NCBI GenBank assembly: GCA_012862575.1
Contig: BLSF01000006.1
Location: 372,001 to 436,000 of the forward strand
DNA: 64,000 nt
Reading direction: 5' to 3'
Origin: Parietichytrium sp. I65-24A
Lineage: Eukaryota > Sar > Bigyra > Thraustochytrida > Thraustochytriidae
Part shown: piece by piece, positions 31,201 through 39,138 of the stretch
Position numbering within the stretch: position 1 is the first letter of the stretch
Layout: every line of letters starts with the position of its first letter
Notes under the pieces: generated by a model
What the model was told of the DNA's origin: nothing
Databases searched by the model: none
What the model saw: the letters and a program-made list of their open reading frames with translations, nothing else
Made by a program: the position numbers and the translations under genes

Positions 31201-33212
31201 TCAAGTTGTTCTGCTCTAGTCGAATTTTCCTGATCTTCTTGCACCGTCGAGTCCTGAGGCTTGTACTTGCACATCGAAGTGATTAAAGCTGGGTACAATT
31301 TGTCGGCGACATCTCCCTGTCCGCACTGGCCCTGATTGTTCTTCCCCCAAGCAAAGCACTTTCCATCCGAAGTGATTGCCATGGAGTGTGAGGCTCCCGC
31401 AAATAGCCCAACAATGTTAATGTTGTCAGGCATTTTGAAAGCGCTCGGTTTGGTTGGCTCTACTGCCACTTGTTCATCAGCAGGATCAACCACAAATTTC
31501 GTGAGCAAGCAAGCAAGGGTGCGGTCATCCGTGTCGCCCAACCCCAAACGACCATTGCCTCCGTTACCCCAAGCATAAATGTGCCCGTTCTCTAACAGCG
31601 CCAAAGAGTGCCCAAGCCCACAAGCAATATCCTTCACTGCTGGTTTGGTGCGGAGTGCGTTCACTACTCTGGGGTAATACTCCTTCGCAGTTGTTCCGTG
31701 CCCGAGCCTATTTTTGTCTCCATTGCCCCAGGTGTATAAGACGCCGTCCTTTGTCATCGCAAGCGAGTGGGTCGACAAAGAAGCTACCTTTTTGATCTGG
31801 GTATACTCCAAGTCCTTGACAAGTTTTGGGAGCTTGATATTCTCCGTACAATTTCCATCTGGACAGTGTTCGTGTAAATGAGGCTGAGGGTCGGGGTCGG
31901 CTTCGTTGCACCTTCCGTGGCCCAACTTTCCGTGGTCTCCCTTGCCCCAGGTGAACAAAACGCCAGTCTCTCCCTGAAATTCTGGGCTCTGAAATGCACG
32001 CAAAATTTCAGCGGGAGAAGCGGAAGCCAATTCTTCAAGAAAAGGCTCCGCGTCCAAGTCGTTTTCCGGGTCTTGAGCACTGAGCAGGGAGATCTTTGAG
32101 GTCGACAAGCGATCGTCGTCTTTGCTCTCTTCGTTGTGGCTCGGTGATTTTACAGAATAGCTGGTCTTGGCTCGCGGATTGCGGCCAGCTACCAGGTCGT
32201 GGTGAGTAAGAAGCGTTTTAACGCAACCGATAATCATGGACAACGACCCTCGTTTGATCGCGAGCCCCAGAAGAGCGGAGAGTAGATCCCCGTTCTTGAG
32301 TTTGGTGGACTGTGTTGGCCCCTCGAGCGTCGCGAGGGCACTGGGTTCACCGACGTGGCGCTGATATGCGTCTTCGAGGACTTTGGCAATAGCATTTGAG
32401 ATGCCTCCGTTCGCCATGAAAGCATTATCAGGCGTATCGAGACGCTGTTGACCCCGAATGATCCGCATCTTTCGCTGCTCAAATTCATCCAAAGTTTGCG
32501 ATGTATCCAGTCCAATCGCGCGCAGATTTTCAGAAATGTGAACCTCTCTTGCGACAGCGGCATTTTCTACAAGTGCGAGGGCCGGAAGGTCCATGAGCAG
32601 CCCTGGAAGCCTCTTCAAGAGAGCTTGCAAAGCAACAGAGTTTTCCGATACGCGAAGGGCAGATATGATCTTTAAAAGCATGTGGACCCCCAATTGTACA
32701 TTGACAGGTAGTTTCTCGAGCTCAGCGCCAGAGTTGTTCCGAAGAGCCATGTCCAAATCATCTTTTTCTTCTGCGAAAGCTTCTTTTTCGTGCGATTTAA
32801 ATCCAGGACTCTGCAGGCTTGCAGCTGGGCTCAGGCCACCAGATTCTTTTCCCTTAAGTTCTTGCTGATTAAATTGCTGCTGCTGCTGTCGCAATAGCGT
32901 CTGGCCCTCGGCTTCCAATTTGCTCAAATTGCACCTGCTAAACGCCAGCATCTGTTCCACCATGTCTGCTGCGTCGTGTTTCTCTGCAAGTCTGAGAACT
33001 GCAATTTCTTCCGAGAGCAAAGCGAACACGTTGTCCTGCGCCATCACTTCGCTCGTGCGTCTCACCCCACCGCGTCTCCGCACCATTCCCGCGCTCGCGG
33101 AGCCAGCCTTGCCTTCCAATGCGATGAGGTTCTTGTACGAGCTTTGGAGCAATGCCGGGTCCTGCATCATCTTGACGGCATCTGCCGCCGTGTACCCCTG
33201 ATCTTCCGCCAT
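19278..33212 (-). CDS. Giant HERC-like protein: RCC1 propeller, LamG-like, SPRY, UBA, FN3, SPRY, partial HECT
   Basis: A single open frame encodes 4,644 residues. In order: a helical N-terminus; a seven-repeat RCC1 propeller (about 415-860, repeats with x-x-W-G-x-G-x-x-G-x-L-G-x-G); a long helical solenoid-like region; a LamG/ConA-like domain (about 2010-2160, SVSFWIDASG...MKLFVNGAL); SPRY (about 2870-3035, GKWYYEVVLMTDELIQIGWA); UBA-like (about 3095-3145, ATGLPLEWCERAVQ); an FN3-like module split by a disordered insert (about 3640-3850); a second SPRY (about 3870-4020); and at the C-terminus a HECT-like segment (about 4380-4644). The order recalls HERC1-type ubiquitin ligases. The protein ends with ELGFVLYGV, where a HECT N-lobe reaches its E-L-e-x-l-x-G helix. 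The rest of the N-lobe and the C-lobe with the catalytic Cys are absent, and the 229 bases before the convergent gene cannot hold them. It may act as a scaffold or pseudo-ligase. ATG at 33210-33212. Confidence 0.85.
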   Translation of the reverse strand: MAEDQGYTAADAVKMMQDPALLQSSYKNLIALEGKAGSASAGMVRRRGGVRRTSEVMAQDNVFALLSEEIAVLRLAEKHDAADMVEQMLAFSRCNLSKLEAEGQTLLRQQQQQFNQQELKGKESGGLSPAASLQSPGFKSHEKEAFAEEKDDLDMALRNNSGAELEKLPVNVQLGVHMLLKIISALRVSENSVALQALLKRLPGLLMDLPALALVENAAVAREVHISENLRAIGLDTSQTLDEFEQRKMRIIRGQQRLDTPDNAFMANGGISNAIAKVLEDAYQRHVGEPSALATLEGPTQSTKLKNGDLLSALLGLAIKRGSLSMIIGCVKTLLTHHDLVAGRNPRAKTSYSVKSPSHNEESKDDDRLSTSKISLLSAQDPENDLDAEPFLEELASASPAEILRAFQSPEFQGETGVLFTWGKGDHGKLGHGRCNEADPDPQPHLHEHCPDGNCTENIKLPKLVKDLEYTQIKKVASLSTHSLAMTKDGVLYTWGNGDKNRLGHGTTAKEYYPRVVNALRTKPAVKDIACGLGHSLALLENGHIYAWGNGGNGRLGLGDTDDRTLACLLTKFVVDPADEQVAVEPTKPSAFKMPDNINIVGLFAGASHSMAITSDGKCFAWGKNNQGQCGQGDVADKLYPALITSMCKYKPQDSTVQEDQENSTRAEQLDPDWAVVCMAGGWEHSLALTADGRLFSFGSGYKDSRRTGLPPVLGHGGTERELYPRQILALQNQKISYCTCGWDHSLAVSADGHVYTWGAGTNGKLGHGDEESQTLPKRVDSLAEEGVKVIQVEAGCEHSVAVTDDGYMYTWGHGDSGRLGHGTNRTEKRPKRVESLVECGLPVVHCAVGDKYNLVLTDPDAYSHYAQKQMEALGPEMNIGKEGKENDDLEEKLSQENQSSTQTASDKPANQDRGDLNLQAKLLGLPCFRMPEDDDHLIPEWMLSPEKVALFVLLHIERVATELVEKIDLSKVSEDVLQARSGLSLSLPLPATQQQTLVVPGFLSGTAGPSLSSTAHFASSPVLPMVDNSSTSGTSAQGASANNSAVQVSLSQIVSSLNGVASSGFALPYAIETGGAGLQKLLELLRSCVQNATTDSVDASLAACSCRVAADCETCESCSKLHWVALWCTLRVIKANLSVLSKLGNESEDVERDRALTEMHEILLKIVDQNIDAPSNGNNGVSDCWAADELAKSLVAMEAASTIQVGFIKFYPTSESRLGLLRHLLSSSRSDSARAKYGRNHSSTVLDVLMNNLARDDAMLPLVVGMIQTDFDISTLLLDLLENIKRPAHLRLLLSMQNHAFTLWKDGQLLNGGIRKVLTNYSVKVISKVSELLSEKLTDDGAESLHLFLSTVLPSLLCTLIVTKPLTEEFVDPIGTCSQELFEVLCSQKCHRIVADMKTPGFSDLLASNTKLLARLCGRIVCCGSIEFPAHLLDSAYLDHPILFLAQAPQDKKKEENLFPVQLIAGSPSCADIELKLQDSVAETVKRAIKSGNGTAAMALRGLFALRLLSVPPSDPIRKDIEAKFTGQESASLDDSVISEYNGAAEALHLFLDAVEHGQPNLPVSTRHLLVEAVVSRIATNADALASNAIRFPRDWLSCDIRMWGSLEFLFLGDECAEEELGKIMSRALLVVSKSSGAIYEPMLRLLVSADSLEGALECANLRATHIDKAVNALQSLVRYVEISASPDCPFAEEFKKQVVADLLVHLPYAVSHNSASRLGNPEMIAVKNRNSTDFEQGATMQDELLLAFEFTVTAPLAQAPVGEILKSLEKLIAVDTSGAAISSIISLLTNANYYVGEGGVSDEELNSLIDVMCNRSGSLFAAKQSVASDSRKLLAPHQEYLQLALSSITMLLKQIDTVQGKEAVPRKSVARLLNWVETELKQSITQLRAKAELENELDECFTNASYVVPRLSAFKVPEKSVDTTRGVGSPTSGGRLFSPVGSPVVRDSAASLNLYQEDELLYEETLESQYNEDDLDNAVDNVLRRESNPSCFSSTNNPLVPPDDISAKSMSVSFWIDASGVRKQTRKEHCWALLSRCQRREEDDGPSSSNHPMLKCCEMHSVVMHPAFALRMDSNGKLHVDMLVSTIVLEDGLRTTLIEHLSAPLESSSWTHLVGSVDSKPGKDGKRTMKLFVNGALASASELRGQVLRKCSSNTPFRIGGFAGSREFTAAKTEQCTNASCALDLFTNILAFGAPAKLSDVIWHTSSLEEEQVKFMCSAGRAMDRQFRTAGVEVFSQRILEILHELSRFSDVNVIKPLPAVLLELSSTSRWLKVQRTCLEIVGFIANMACKEKVKDNISMENIEEALVSIFRRTYVESGPANTEAEAEFCQSCCGRLSGDSFNASLYVGYEPNLRAVMFKRGARILRARTIARSRLRSKDANKCELCSFAPTEKLDLHLLQLAYEHRFAIGKEVVNVLRQNQHLIGKHAQKCDFLWLLVHGGRNDGVERGTKVILPAPRLEDENRGNYYSVGTVVDTFDASRLLRTYCIQQHFHYLECHTKSFANQSDLLLYDFLVTEEAALAALETAKMEGFLAAPEPASPRSPGSPGARHPTDLKSGTLWAVYGTELVRETSLLEEGDKQVLLTIDFDAFCSKYTGKGPANQPLNALENTLGPKCVGPISWGLHKVAKVAVKRGDHFRGEIRWAVCSELSPVEPSVQFPVKSKDDLSRLLKEASSGLECMQATITAQDSDSTPLELAFQRNRARRVFGALNAEFVRVMSGAVDESTFDEFDDEILKMVGDLLRFAAQDKSQLSKVLVQSAGPKLSNSSSVKTAVKLLSFTKALSPKVIEVAADRIWERMQTDGSNASAKLSSASWRTMGPGSPTSPGGPVSPSMSVVSEEQSNVTSSSQALILDSIGGDVQIDQASFRAQGVGNFSSVRVRTRSTSASRNLMLFSGKWYYEVVLMTDELIQIGWADGLYRGDPINGRGIGDHAHSWAFDGYRGKIWNGEAKPYGLEMPWQVGDVVGCLLDVDSKTISFTLNGEDLGLAYVNFETEGGLFPAISFGMGQSARIVVEKFNHDPPDGFLSLSAWRAPEPTQSTASLPNVSGISDGDAVPSTLQVQIHELENEISSLEETLEEHQNSLDALPNGDAQRKRIVDALLATGLPLEWCERAVQQSVSSTGEFDENAAISWVMEEMMKEGSGNILLQSLSGAGNALNLGNLHSSSHGAASMSTSSSALLQAMIFEEAGEHSFRNASLESAGVIGSDILRSRIDALGEVEEAPNSPNGQNGMRGRSVSAASISAAMEMYRKADPSCQLSDESMVLHLADQCRIDELPLIASLLDSVLSIEYLRSVSLGAMFLLRHDQKLEQMFEEKPALLIEFLRLTYFRGATCLDFAATTAQPLGLSIHSQDVIGIFLGAILHRCSKSGELFKAVKEACIVHFKQASTRPFDQVLWGSDELLKENGPKIGTLISRILSSPVDKRSIFKGTGELDLWRSISQTKSVLLVNGSNSFCGPKQLLLSDSDALSQPNVEWATACFSMLMTVEELEEEGSESGGEPSEASAFGMPCFQGILKAASTPNVALKDAVFRLLARILTRARKLVSASAKPQKWAWNYLEQIPEPLLLNLFTQRLRKEKPNTRSYSAYLRSLTALLISCRRLREALQGKANTERSSSSEPWKDAAANYALELFVSNVYSNSITLRWNAIQGADEHHSSRSASSSSRLSAEQHNSRQSFQGSEGADGEELEEEVLEVAMEPTSGEPSSLSRRRRARQLNRQNSTSTIDSSGSASEGRRDDRFAAMGRDTLRASTHGLLGGGTLDDLSSKTFVLEYSIGHSPIERAQNVRDMCNSFDSYVLGERDPETPLKWNLLAEIPAYNGKTEYVCDKLDPDTPYRFRLGIRNQDLSQNAEARTMWGPVRSIDTTVNPLLRLSSTSCGPNIELSNNNMTAKNLQNKRWNAVRSSCGFSKGVHSWSVKIDRCISKNIFIGVVAAQSAMNNYVGSDRFGWGFLANKAVWHNRGKTRSYGELYREGDIVTVTLDCDAGKISFARNGEDFGVAAEGLDEFPELYPAVSLYNKDDQVTIVQDEEVPAFLLQSSGSKAADVELRGTALAQAKTGRLSEALEILESLQSRESGAETKPLPLYTVQRVAVYLELWRGKCLSFSGGKGQFQVFPGETYTPSLIQRDLVRESPWGQLGEMYDHVLMSDGAGRIAGISNNGRLYYQLPGESLSEFLCSKIEMNARAASVAALKYFGQHEREVIVPWNNFCCSLTRSNDAAYKQETSPDADVVGNLTSAVSSRKHSRSFTLAAVGADGGEIDVPDFIGKADETQGLHRAKTMVPGSPSKKYNARSGEADDIEADASLGVKEVADEVDGGEESDSYVSDIEGLAKRLESFTPAADRDLVSLVNELCLNNGVGYKQLSYEQIHAPSIQKYKALAGIPVSHLRERVALLIHLNALLGDVWPLLEIEMPHVEPESSPYLDWDSLAAQRSALSGSTALNWSPGNLALSAIDYVLLETKAHSLSARCGPRQTRVQPVLRFDLDEGYEDRACLLSHLASLDEFAGSYEVVHKGQIVEGRLALELLVESACLEALDVGTFVRPSHGRYLQSREGFEEDHMVALGSALGLALVHGIRLSEMFRLPQGVLNTLCGKCPADDKLTGSIAALLIEGGRKVVPQSAFYLFSGAQELGFVLYGV

Positions 33213-35254
33213 TCTCCCGAGACTTGGTCTTCACTACAATTGCAATCTGCGTCTGCTCTACTTTCCAATTCGCCGATCGGCCAATTTCGCGATTTCCCAA
33301 ATTCCCAGGTTCCCAAATTCCCAAATCGCTTTCTATTTCTCCAAAGGCAGATAGGCTGCGTTGGCCGTTGTCCAACAGTCAACCTGAATTCTGCAAAGTG
33401 GCCGTTCGAAAGCGAGCTTTGCCCACCTCCGGCGGACTCCGTCCGACAGCCTACTTCCTACCCGCCTACCTAACCGCTTGCCTATCCGCCTGCCTGCCTT
33501 GTCGGGAATGCGCCAACGCAACGCGCACAATCGAATTATGCCCGTCGCGCACCGTAATTTTGCGATTCGCACTAGGTTCCCGGCTATCTCCGCAGACCGT
33601 TGGCTCAGTAGGCTCCACGTTTTTCCGTCTTCCAAGATCAATGATTGTGTTCCCTCGCTCTTACCGTATCGACTAGCTCGCCGTAGCTCGGTGTGGCACA
33701 CTCCTTCCCTCAAAGCCATTGGCATTTGCCAAAAAGTGCGAACATCAGAACAGAACCGATAAGGTTTCGGGTAGAAGACGTGGTAAGGACGCCGTTACCG
33801 TTACACTTCGTTGTTCGCGATGAATTCGTTGTTCGCTGGCGAGGCTTTGTTGTTTCTCGCAGAGTTACTTGGAACCGCGTCGTGGTTCACTTGGTTTTAG
33901 ACATGGTTCAAAAATTCTTTTTCGATGAACGAAACAATCGCCCGCACAGCTCGCACGCCTCGAATATGGACAATTTCCAACCTTTCCGTTCTGTTGGGTG
34001 AAGTTCGAATTCCGTTCTGTTCCAATGGCGAGCTGAGCTTCCTGTTCACAATTTTTTCAAAATCAACTAAAAACGAAATATAAAAAAAATATCTTTCAAG
34101 TTGATGGAAACACGACAGAATGCAAGCTCGCCCGGACACTTGGGATACAAGCCGACGCAGTTGTCGCTCATTAAAATTTAAAGAATGCGTTCAAAAAATT
34201 CAAGCTCACTTTGACACGATCCCGGAACTCGTACTCACACTCTCAGTATCTCTCAGTACCACCGAGTACCAGTACTAATACCAGCTGACTGAGCCTCTAC
34301 GAATCTCTACAATCTCTGAACGTCAGCGTCGAATGAATGAATCCGGTACCTAATATAGTACCCGGTAGGCCCGGCCTAGACACAGAGAGGATCAGAGAGG
34401 CATAGAGAGGCCATTGATTACAGATATTACACAAGGGACTACTACGAGTACTACACGGCGATGTTTGATGTATGATGCTTGATTGATGTTTTGATTGATG
34501 AACGTTGGCGACGTAGAGCATCGCGTAAGGGTGGGTGTTGTCGAGTAGAAAGTCAGCGGGAGACGCTGCGGAACGCAACACAGAGTTGATCGAGGTTGGT
34601 CGAAGTGGGCAAAGTGATTAGGTGTGGCTATTGGATGGTGACTACATGTGACTACTGTGACCACATGTGTGAGAAAATGAAGGTTGCAAACTAAACTTGC
34701 AGCAACTTGCATACTCATGCATACTCACATGGACCTGGCTCCGGAATGGACGAGATCTCGTACTAGAAAACACGCAGAAGGACAGCCAAAGTTGTCACCG
34801 TCCTCGTGCGGTACGCGCGAAAGAGGTCAAGTGCAGAAGGTCTGTTGGTCGTAGCAAGTTCTTGATTGAACGAAAGGCCGTCTTGGACTTTGGACTTTAA
34901 CTTGTCAGGCCACGAGCCAAGGCTCTCCCGTTCGAGGCGAGTCAGAGTCAGATTGTAGTTCGCCCTGGGCCAAAGATGGGCTCCGACGGGATCAGGAGGA
35001 GAAGGAAGAGCGCGGAAGAGCTTTTGGACAGCTTAGCGCTACTGACGTTGCTGAACGCAGACAGGAGAAGGATTAAGTCGGAGGCGTGCGCGTGGAGCAA
35101 AGGTGATTCGCGAACGGAAAGCCAAGGTGAATCTTCGCTGCAAATCCACCAGAGGACGAGTCAGATTGCTCAGTAGAGAAAGACGATTGATTTAGATCGC
35201 TGTAATTAGACGAATGGATTTATGATAGTTTCAAACCTTGGCGAAAGTCTTGGT
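33213..35254. other. Intergenic region upstream of the giant gene
   Basis: About 2 kb. The left end (33213-33500) is the promoter and leader of the giant HERC-like gene, with a run of AATTCCCA-like repeats at about 33290-33330. The rest shows no recognisable gene except the small frame at 34976-35176. Confidence 0.45.
34976..35176 (+). CDS. Small uncharacterised ORF
   Basis: A 66-residue ATG frame in a good context (aagATGg) encodes a basic, Ser/Arg/Glu-rich peptide with a short hydrophobic stretch (ELLDSLALLTLLNA). I do not recognise it. It ends 78 bases before the stop of the LRRCC1-like gene on the other strand. It might be a real small gene, a last exon of a spliced gene, or chance. Confidence 0.2.
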   Translation: MGSDGIRRRRKSAEELLDSLALLTLLNADRRRIKSEACAWSKGDSRTESQGESSLQIHQRTSQIAQ

Positions 35255-38200
35255 TTATGGACCTCGCATCTCTTCCACCAGGAGCTGAAAACGGTGAACG
35301 TATCTCGCATTTTTGCGGCGTTCCTGCTCCAAAGATTCGGCAAGAATAGAAAGCTCCTCTGTGCGCTCTTCCAAGCACACGTGCGCCTCTGCCAACTGCG
35401 CTTGCAGATGGCGATTCTTCTCATTCTGTGATTCCAGCTCATTCTTAAATTGGTCAATAACGCCTTGCATGGAATCTATCTGCTCTTTCGCAAGCTGCAG
35501 CGCGGCCGACTTGCTCTCCAAGGATTGCATTAACTCGTCACGGACTTTTTCCAGCTCAGCCTTCTGGTCGACATTCAGTTCAGCTCGGCGTTCGAGGTCT
35601 AGCTTGAGTTGCTCGAAGTCACTAAGTTTGTCAAGAAGACGAGCATTTTCTTTCTCCTTCTTCCTGAACTGCTCTCGAAAAGCGTTTACTTCTGCATCGA
35701 CTGCCTCGATCATTTCAGTCTTGCGACGAAGCTCCTCACGGCACACAGCAAGCTCAGCTTCAGCTTCCCTTCCGGTTTCTGCTTCCCTCGCAGACTCCTC
35801 GTAGCTTTCTATAAGCTGCTGCTGTTCGTCCACCGTAGCTTCAGCCGCCGCTCTTTGCTCCTCTAAATACACGATTCGGTTTTCGGCCTGTTGAAACTTC
35901 TCAAGCCACTCTTTCTCTTGTGCATCAAATTCCAATTCGTAGTGCTGAAGTTTCTCATTCAGCTTTGCAATCGTATCATTTTGATCATTGAGCATGACCG
36001 TTTTAATTTCAAGGGTAGACTGCAGCTCGCTCAGCTCCGAAGCGTGGTGGCTTTCGAGTTTTGCCATTTGCCTTTGATAACTGTCTGCATCAGCTTGAGC
36101 TCGCAAGGCTTTAGCTCTTTCCTGATCGACGTCCCGATCCTGTTGTTGACGTGCACTAAGCTCCAGCTCTAGGCGTTGAATTTTTTGCCTGCTATCCTGC
36201 TCCGCCTGCGCAAGCTTGTCCCTCAAGTTTCGAACCGTCGTTTCCTTTTGGCTATGATGGCGCGCCAAGCCCTCGATATGACGCTTCTGGTCATCGACAA
36301 GCGCAACGAGCTGGTCGATATCGAGACGATAGTCCCCAAGTTGCTGCGCTTGCTTTGTTACTTTTGAGCGCTCCTCATCTAAGAGTTTTGCGAGTCTTTT
36401 TATCGAGGATTTGCTTTTGTCTGCCTCAATTTTGTAAGTACCCCTCATTTTTTCCATTTTGTGAAGCGCGTCGTTGAGCTTTCTCTCAAAGCGGTCAGCC
36501 CTCTCTTGTGCCTGGTCCTTGAGCCTTTCAAGGGCTCTGTGGTCATCGAGAACCTTTCCAAAGCGCTCACTAAGGTCTTTGGCTTCCTTTGTTCGATCCA
36601 GAGCTTGCTCTTCAGAGTCTTTACACTTTGATTGGCATTGAGCCAAGCGGGTAGCAAGTACATTGGTTTGTTCGGCAAGTTGGGACTGAGCGAGGGCCGA
36701 AGCCTCTTTGAACCGAGAAAGCTGTTCTTCTGCGAAGCTAATTTTCTCTTTCGCTTGAGCCAGCTTTTCCATCAGAAGTGATTTCTCATTTGCCAACACA
36801 GTGGTATCTTCAAGTACAGTGGCCTTTTCCTTCTCGAGATCTCCCACCTTGTTGACCATGGCCTTCAACTGAATTTCCAGATTCTCCTGAACCTGTTTAA
36901 AGCGCAGTTCTTTTTGTGCCTGTTCGCTCGCCAGTCGTTCTTTATACTCTGCCAATTCAGCGCTGTTTTCTTCGCAGCACTTGAGCACCTTTTCTTCCAG
37001 CTGCTTTTCGAGATTTGCCATGCGGTTTTGCAAAGCCTCTGATTCCTTTGCCTGGAGTTGCTTTTGTAATTCGTCTACTTTGTCCATGAGCTCACGAACA
37101 GATTGCCGGTGCTTTGGTGAAAGGGGCACAACTTCCTCCGCAGGGTTCGTATAACAAGCCTTCTCACTTTTCTCCGCGCCAGGCTCTTTGGAGCTGCAAG
37201 TGGAATGTTTGGGTGTTTCGGTTTGAGCGCCGGCGTCTTGGAGTTCAATCTGGCCCACCGGCTCAGCAGTGTTGCCTCCATCTTCGGGTTGTCCACTCTC
37301 TACTGGTGCCGTATGTATTGTTGCACGAGTTCCCACAACTTCCAGCGCCACAGATTCATCGACACCAGTCTGAGGATCCCGAAGCTCAGGCTCGCGCTCA
37401 TGAGCCTGCTTCGCCCATTGAAGCACCTCTTTTAGCAGACCCCACGAGGGCTCTGTAGCCGAAGGTTTATCACTGCACGAATAAAAACGATTCCAGAACT
37501 TGGCTCTAGGCTTGAAACCCCCAGCTTCAACCAAAAGTTTGAACAAAAGCTCGTTCATCTCTTCGGCTTCCTCGAAGAATTCTATTTTAGAACGCAATTG
37601 CTTCAGCGAAAGGATCTCCTCGCAGGGTATTCTCTGCAGCTCCTTATGAATGAGTTGCCTTTGTTTCTTTGAGAGCAAGGTTTCTCTAGTCCGATATTGG
37701 ACAACCCGCGTGTGGATAATTCTCCGCTGTTGGTTCCTCGACCCTACACTATCGTTGTTCTCTTCGCTCATGTCCCCACGGCTTGGAGTATCAGCTTTAG
37801 AGACTGGCGCCCAAGGATTCGCAGTGCGCGTTCGCGGAGCTTTTGGCTCCTTTTGGGTTTGAGCGGAGGCAAGAGCGCCTTCCTCCAATCTACGCAAGAA
37901 TCTCTCTGTCGCCTTCTCAAAGCGAGGCAGCTCGATTTCCTCCTGATCCTCGTTTTTAGAATCGATATCGATGGTCTGTTCAGCATTTACGTCAGCTCCC
38001 GTTTCAACATGGTCCAAATACTGGAGACTTTTAAGCAAAGAAATGGTGTTTTTGCGGTAAGTCGGCAATTTGCAAAGTGGATTTGAGTCTGTGCCATCGC
38101 TGTTTTGCAGCAAAAGAGCAGAGAGCTCTGTACAGAGCTGAAGTGGCGAGAGATGGGCTACGGTTGCAATTCGGTTCCCTCTCAAGTCCAACCAGCTCAA

Positions 38201-38653
38201 ACGTTCTAGTATGCTCAGGCCTTCGATGGACTCCAGATTATTGTAAGAGAGATTTAGTTTGCTCAGCTTGGACAGAGGCGGTAGCGACCCAGGCAAGATA
38301 TGCTGCAACGCGTTACTCGCCAAGTTCAAGTTACACAGCTTACCAAGTCCTGCAAGGTCGGAGGCACGCAACACCTTGATCGAGTTCCCCGCCAAATTCG
38401 CCTCCGTGACGTTCACAAAGTCGTTCAGTCCCTCCAGCATCTCGATCTCATTACCCTGCAAGTTGACTGACGAAACGCATTCTGCCGGGTCCCCGTCGTC
38501 CCCCAGAGGACCCTGAGGGCCCTGAGTTCGGCGTCCAACCTCCATCTCGTGCACAACCTCCTCACAGGCTTCCTCCACGGTTCGAAATCTGCCTTCGCCT
38601 ACTCGGCTGATGTGCCGCGGGTGTCTGGACCGCGTTTGCCCATCGTCTGCCAT
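35255..38653 (-). CDS. LRRCC1: LRRCC1/CLERC-like centriolar LRR and coiled-coil protein
   Basis: The 1,132-residue protein has an N-terminal block of leucine-rich repeats (about 60-170, SDS22-like, with LNLSYNNLESIEGL and LDLRGNRI). It is closed by an LRR cap that reads NPLCKLPTYRKNTISLLKSL then LQYLDHVE. This cap is very close to that of vertebrate LRRCC1, a centriole-lumen protein needed for spindle poles and cilia. From about residue 540 almost to the end the sequence is a continuous Glu/Lys/Gln/Leu coiled coil. Between them is a helical segment (about 320-470) with many charged residues and an isolated FKPRAKFWNRFYS. The LRR plus long coiled coil makes other centrosomal proteins possible. 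The first ATG in the frame is at 38651-38653; the upstream Lys/Arg-rich extension starts at TTG. It suggests that the organism has centrioles or flagella. Confidence 0.72.
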   Translation of the reverse strand: MADDGQTRSRHPRHISRVGEGRFRTVEEACEEVVHEMEVGRRTQGPQGPLGDDGDPAECVSSVNLQGNEIEMLEGLNDFVNVTEANLAGNSIKVLRASDLAGLGKLCNLNLASNALQHILPGSLPPLSKLSKLNLSYNNLESIEGLSILERLSWLDLRGNRIATVAHLSPLQLCTELSALLLQNSDGTDSNPLCKLPTYRKNTISLLKSLQYLDHVETGADVNAEQTIDIDSKNEDQEEIELPRFEKATERFLRRLEEGALASAQTQKEPKAPRTRTANPWAPVSKADTPSRGDMSEENNDSVGSRNQQRRIIHTRVVQYRTRETLLSKKQRQLIHKELQRIPCEEILSLKQLRSKIEFFEEAEEMNELLFKLLVEAGGFKPRAKFWNRFYSCSDKPSATEPSWGLLKEVLQWAKQAHEREPELRDPQTGVDESVALEVVGTRATIHTAPVESGQPEDGGNTAEPVGQIELQDAGAQTETPKHSTCSSKEPGAEKSEKACYTNPAEEVVPLSPKHRQSVRELMDKVDELQKQLQAKESEALQNRMANLEKQLEEKVLKCCEENSAELAEYKERLASEQAQKELRFKQVQENLEIQLKAMVNKVGDLEKEKATVLEDTTVLANEKSLLMEKLAQAKEKISFAEEQLSRFKEASALAQSQLAEQTNVLATRLAQCQSKCKDSEEQALDRTKEAKDLSERFGKVLDDHRALERLKDQAQERADRFERKLNDALHKMEKMRGTYKIEADKSKSSIKRLAKLLDEERSKVTKQAQQLGDYRLDIDQLVALVDDQKRHIEGLARHHSQKETTVRNLRDKLAQAEQDSRQKIQRLELELSARQQQDRDVDQERAKALRAQADADSYQRQMAKLESHHASELSELQSTLEIKTVMLNDQNDTIAKLNEKLQHYELEFDAQEKEWLEKFQQAENRIVYLEEQRAAAEATVDEQQQLIESYEESAREAETGREAEAELAVCREELRRKTEMIEAVDAEVNAFREQFRKKEKENARLLDKLSDFEQLKLDLERRAELNVDQKAELEKVRDELMQSLESKSAALQLAKEQIDSMQGVIDQFKNELESQNEKNRHLQAQLAEAHVCLEERTEELSILAESLEQERRKNARYVHRFQLLVEEMRGP

Positions 38654-39138
38654 TCTCTCCTGCCGCTTCCATCCACCCGTCCCTGTGGCCGTCTGCTCAC
38701 TTTTTGTTCTTGTTTCTTGTTTCTTGTTCCTCTTCCGCTTGCGCTTGCTCTCACTCCTTTTCAAATTCAGTCAGTACCCGTGAGGACTACTAGTCCGAAC
38801 GCTATGATTGCGCTACCGAGTACCAGTCACTTGCAGTCGAGCTTGAGATTGGGAAAATTGGGAGCATGTGGAAGAAAGCTTGCAATGAATTGCAATGATG
38901 GCGATGGGAATGCCGGTGGTGTTGGGTGATGTGGGGAAAAAAGTGGGGAAGATTTGATGTGATCCGCTTTTGGAGGGGGAGTTTAGTTTTATTTGCTCAG
39001 CATTCGTAACCCTTGCCGGGTTGCCAATGGCTGTCGGAGAAGGTCAAAATTGGAGGCGAGATGGGTAATCGTTCAGGTCAGAATTGTCAGAATTCAGGAT
39101 TCAGGAGAAGGCTGCGGCTAGCTTTGGAGGATGTGGAA
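38654..39138. other. Intergenic region between LRRCC1-like and CSA genes
   Basis: 485 bases between two genes on the minus strand. It holds the LRRCC1-like promoter and the CSA 3' region. I see nothing else in it. Confidence 0.5.
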
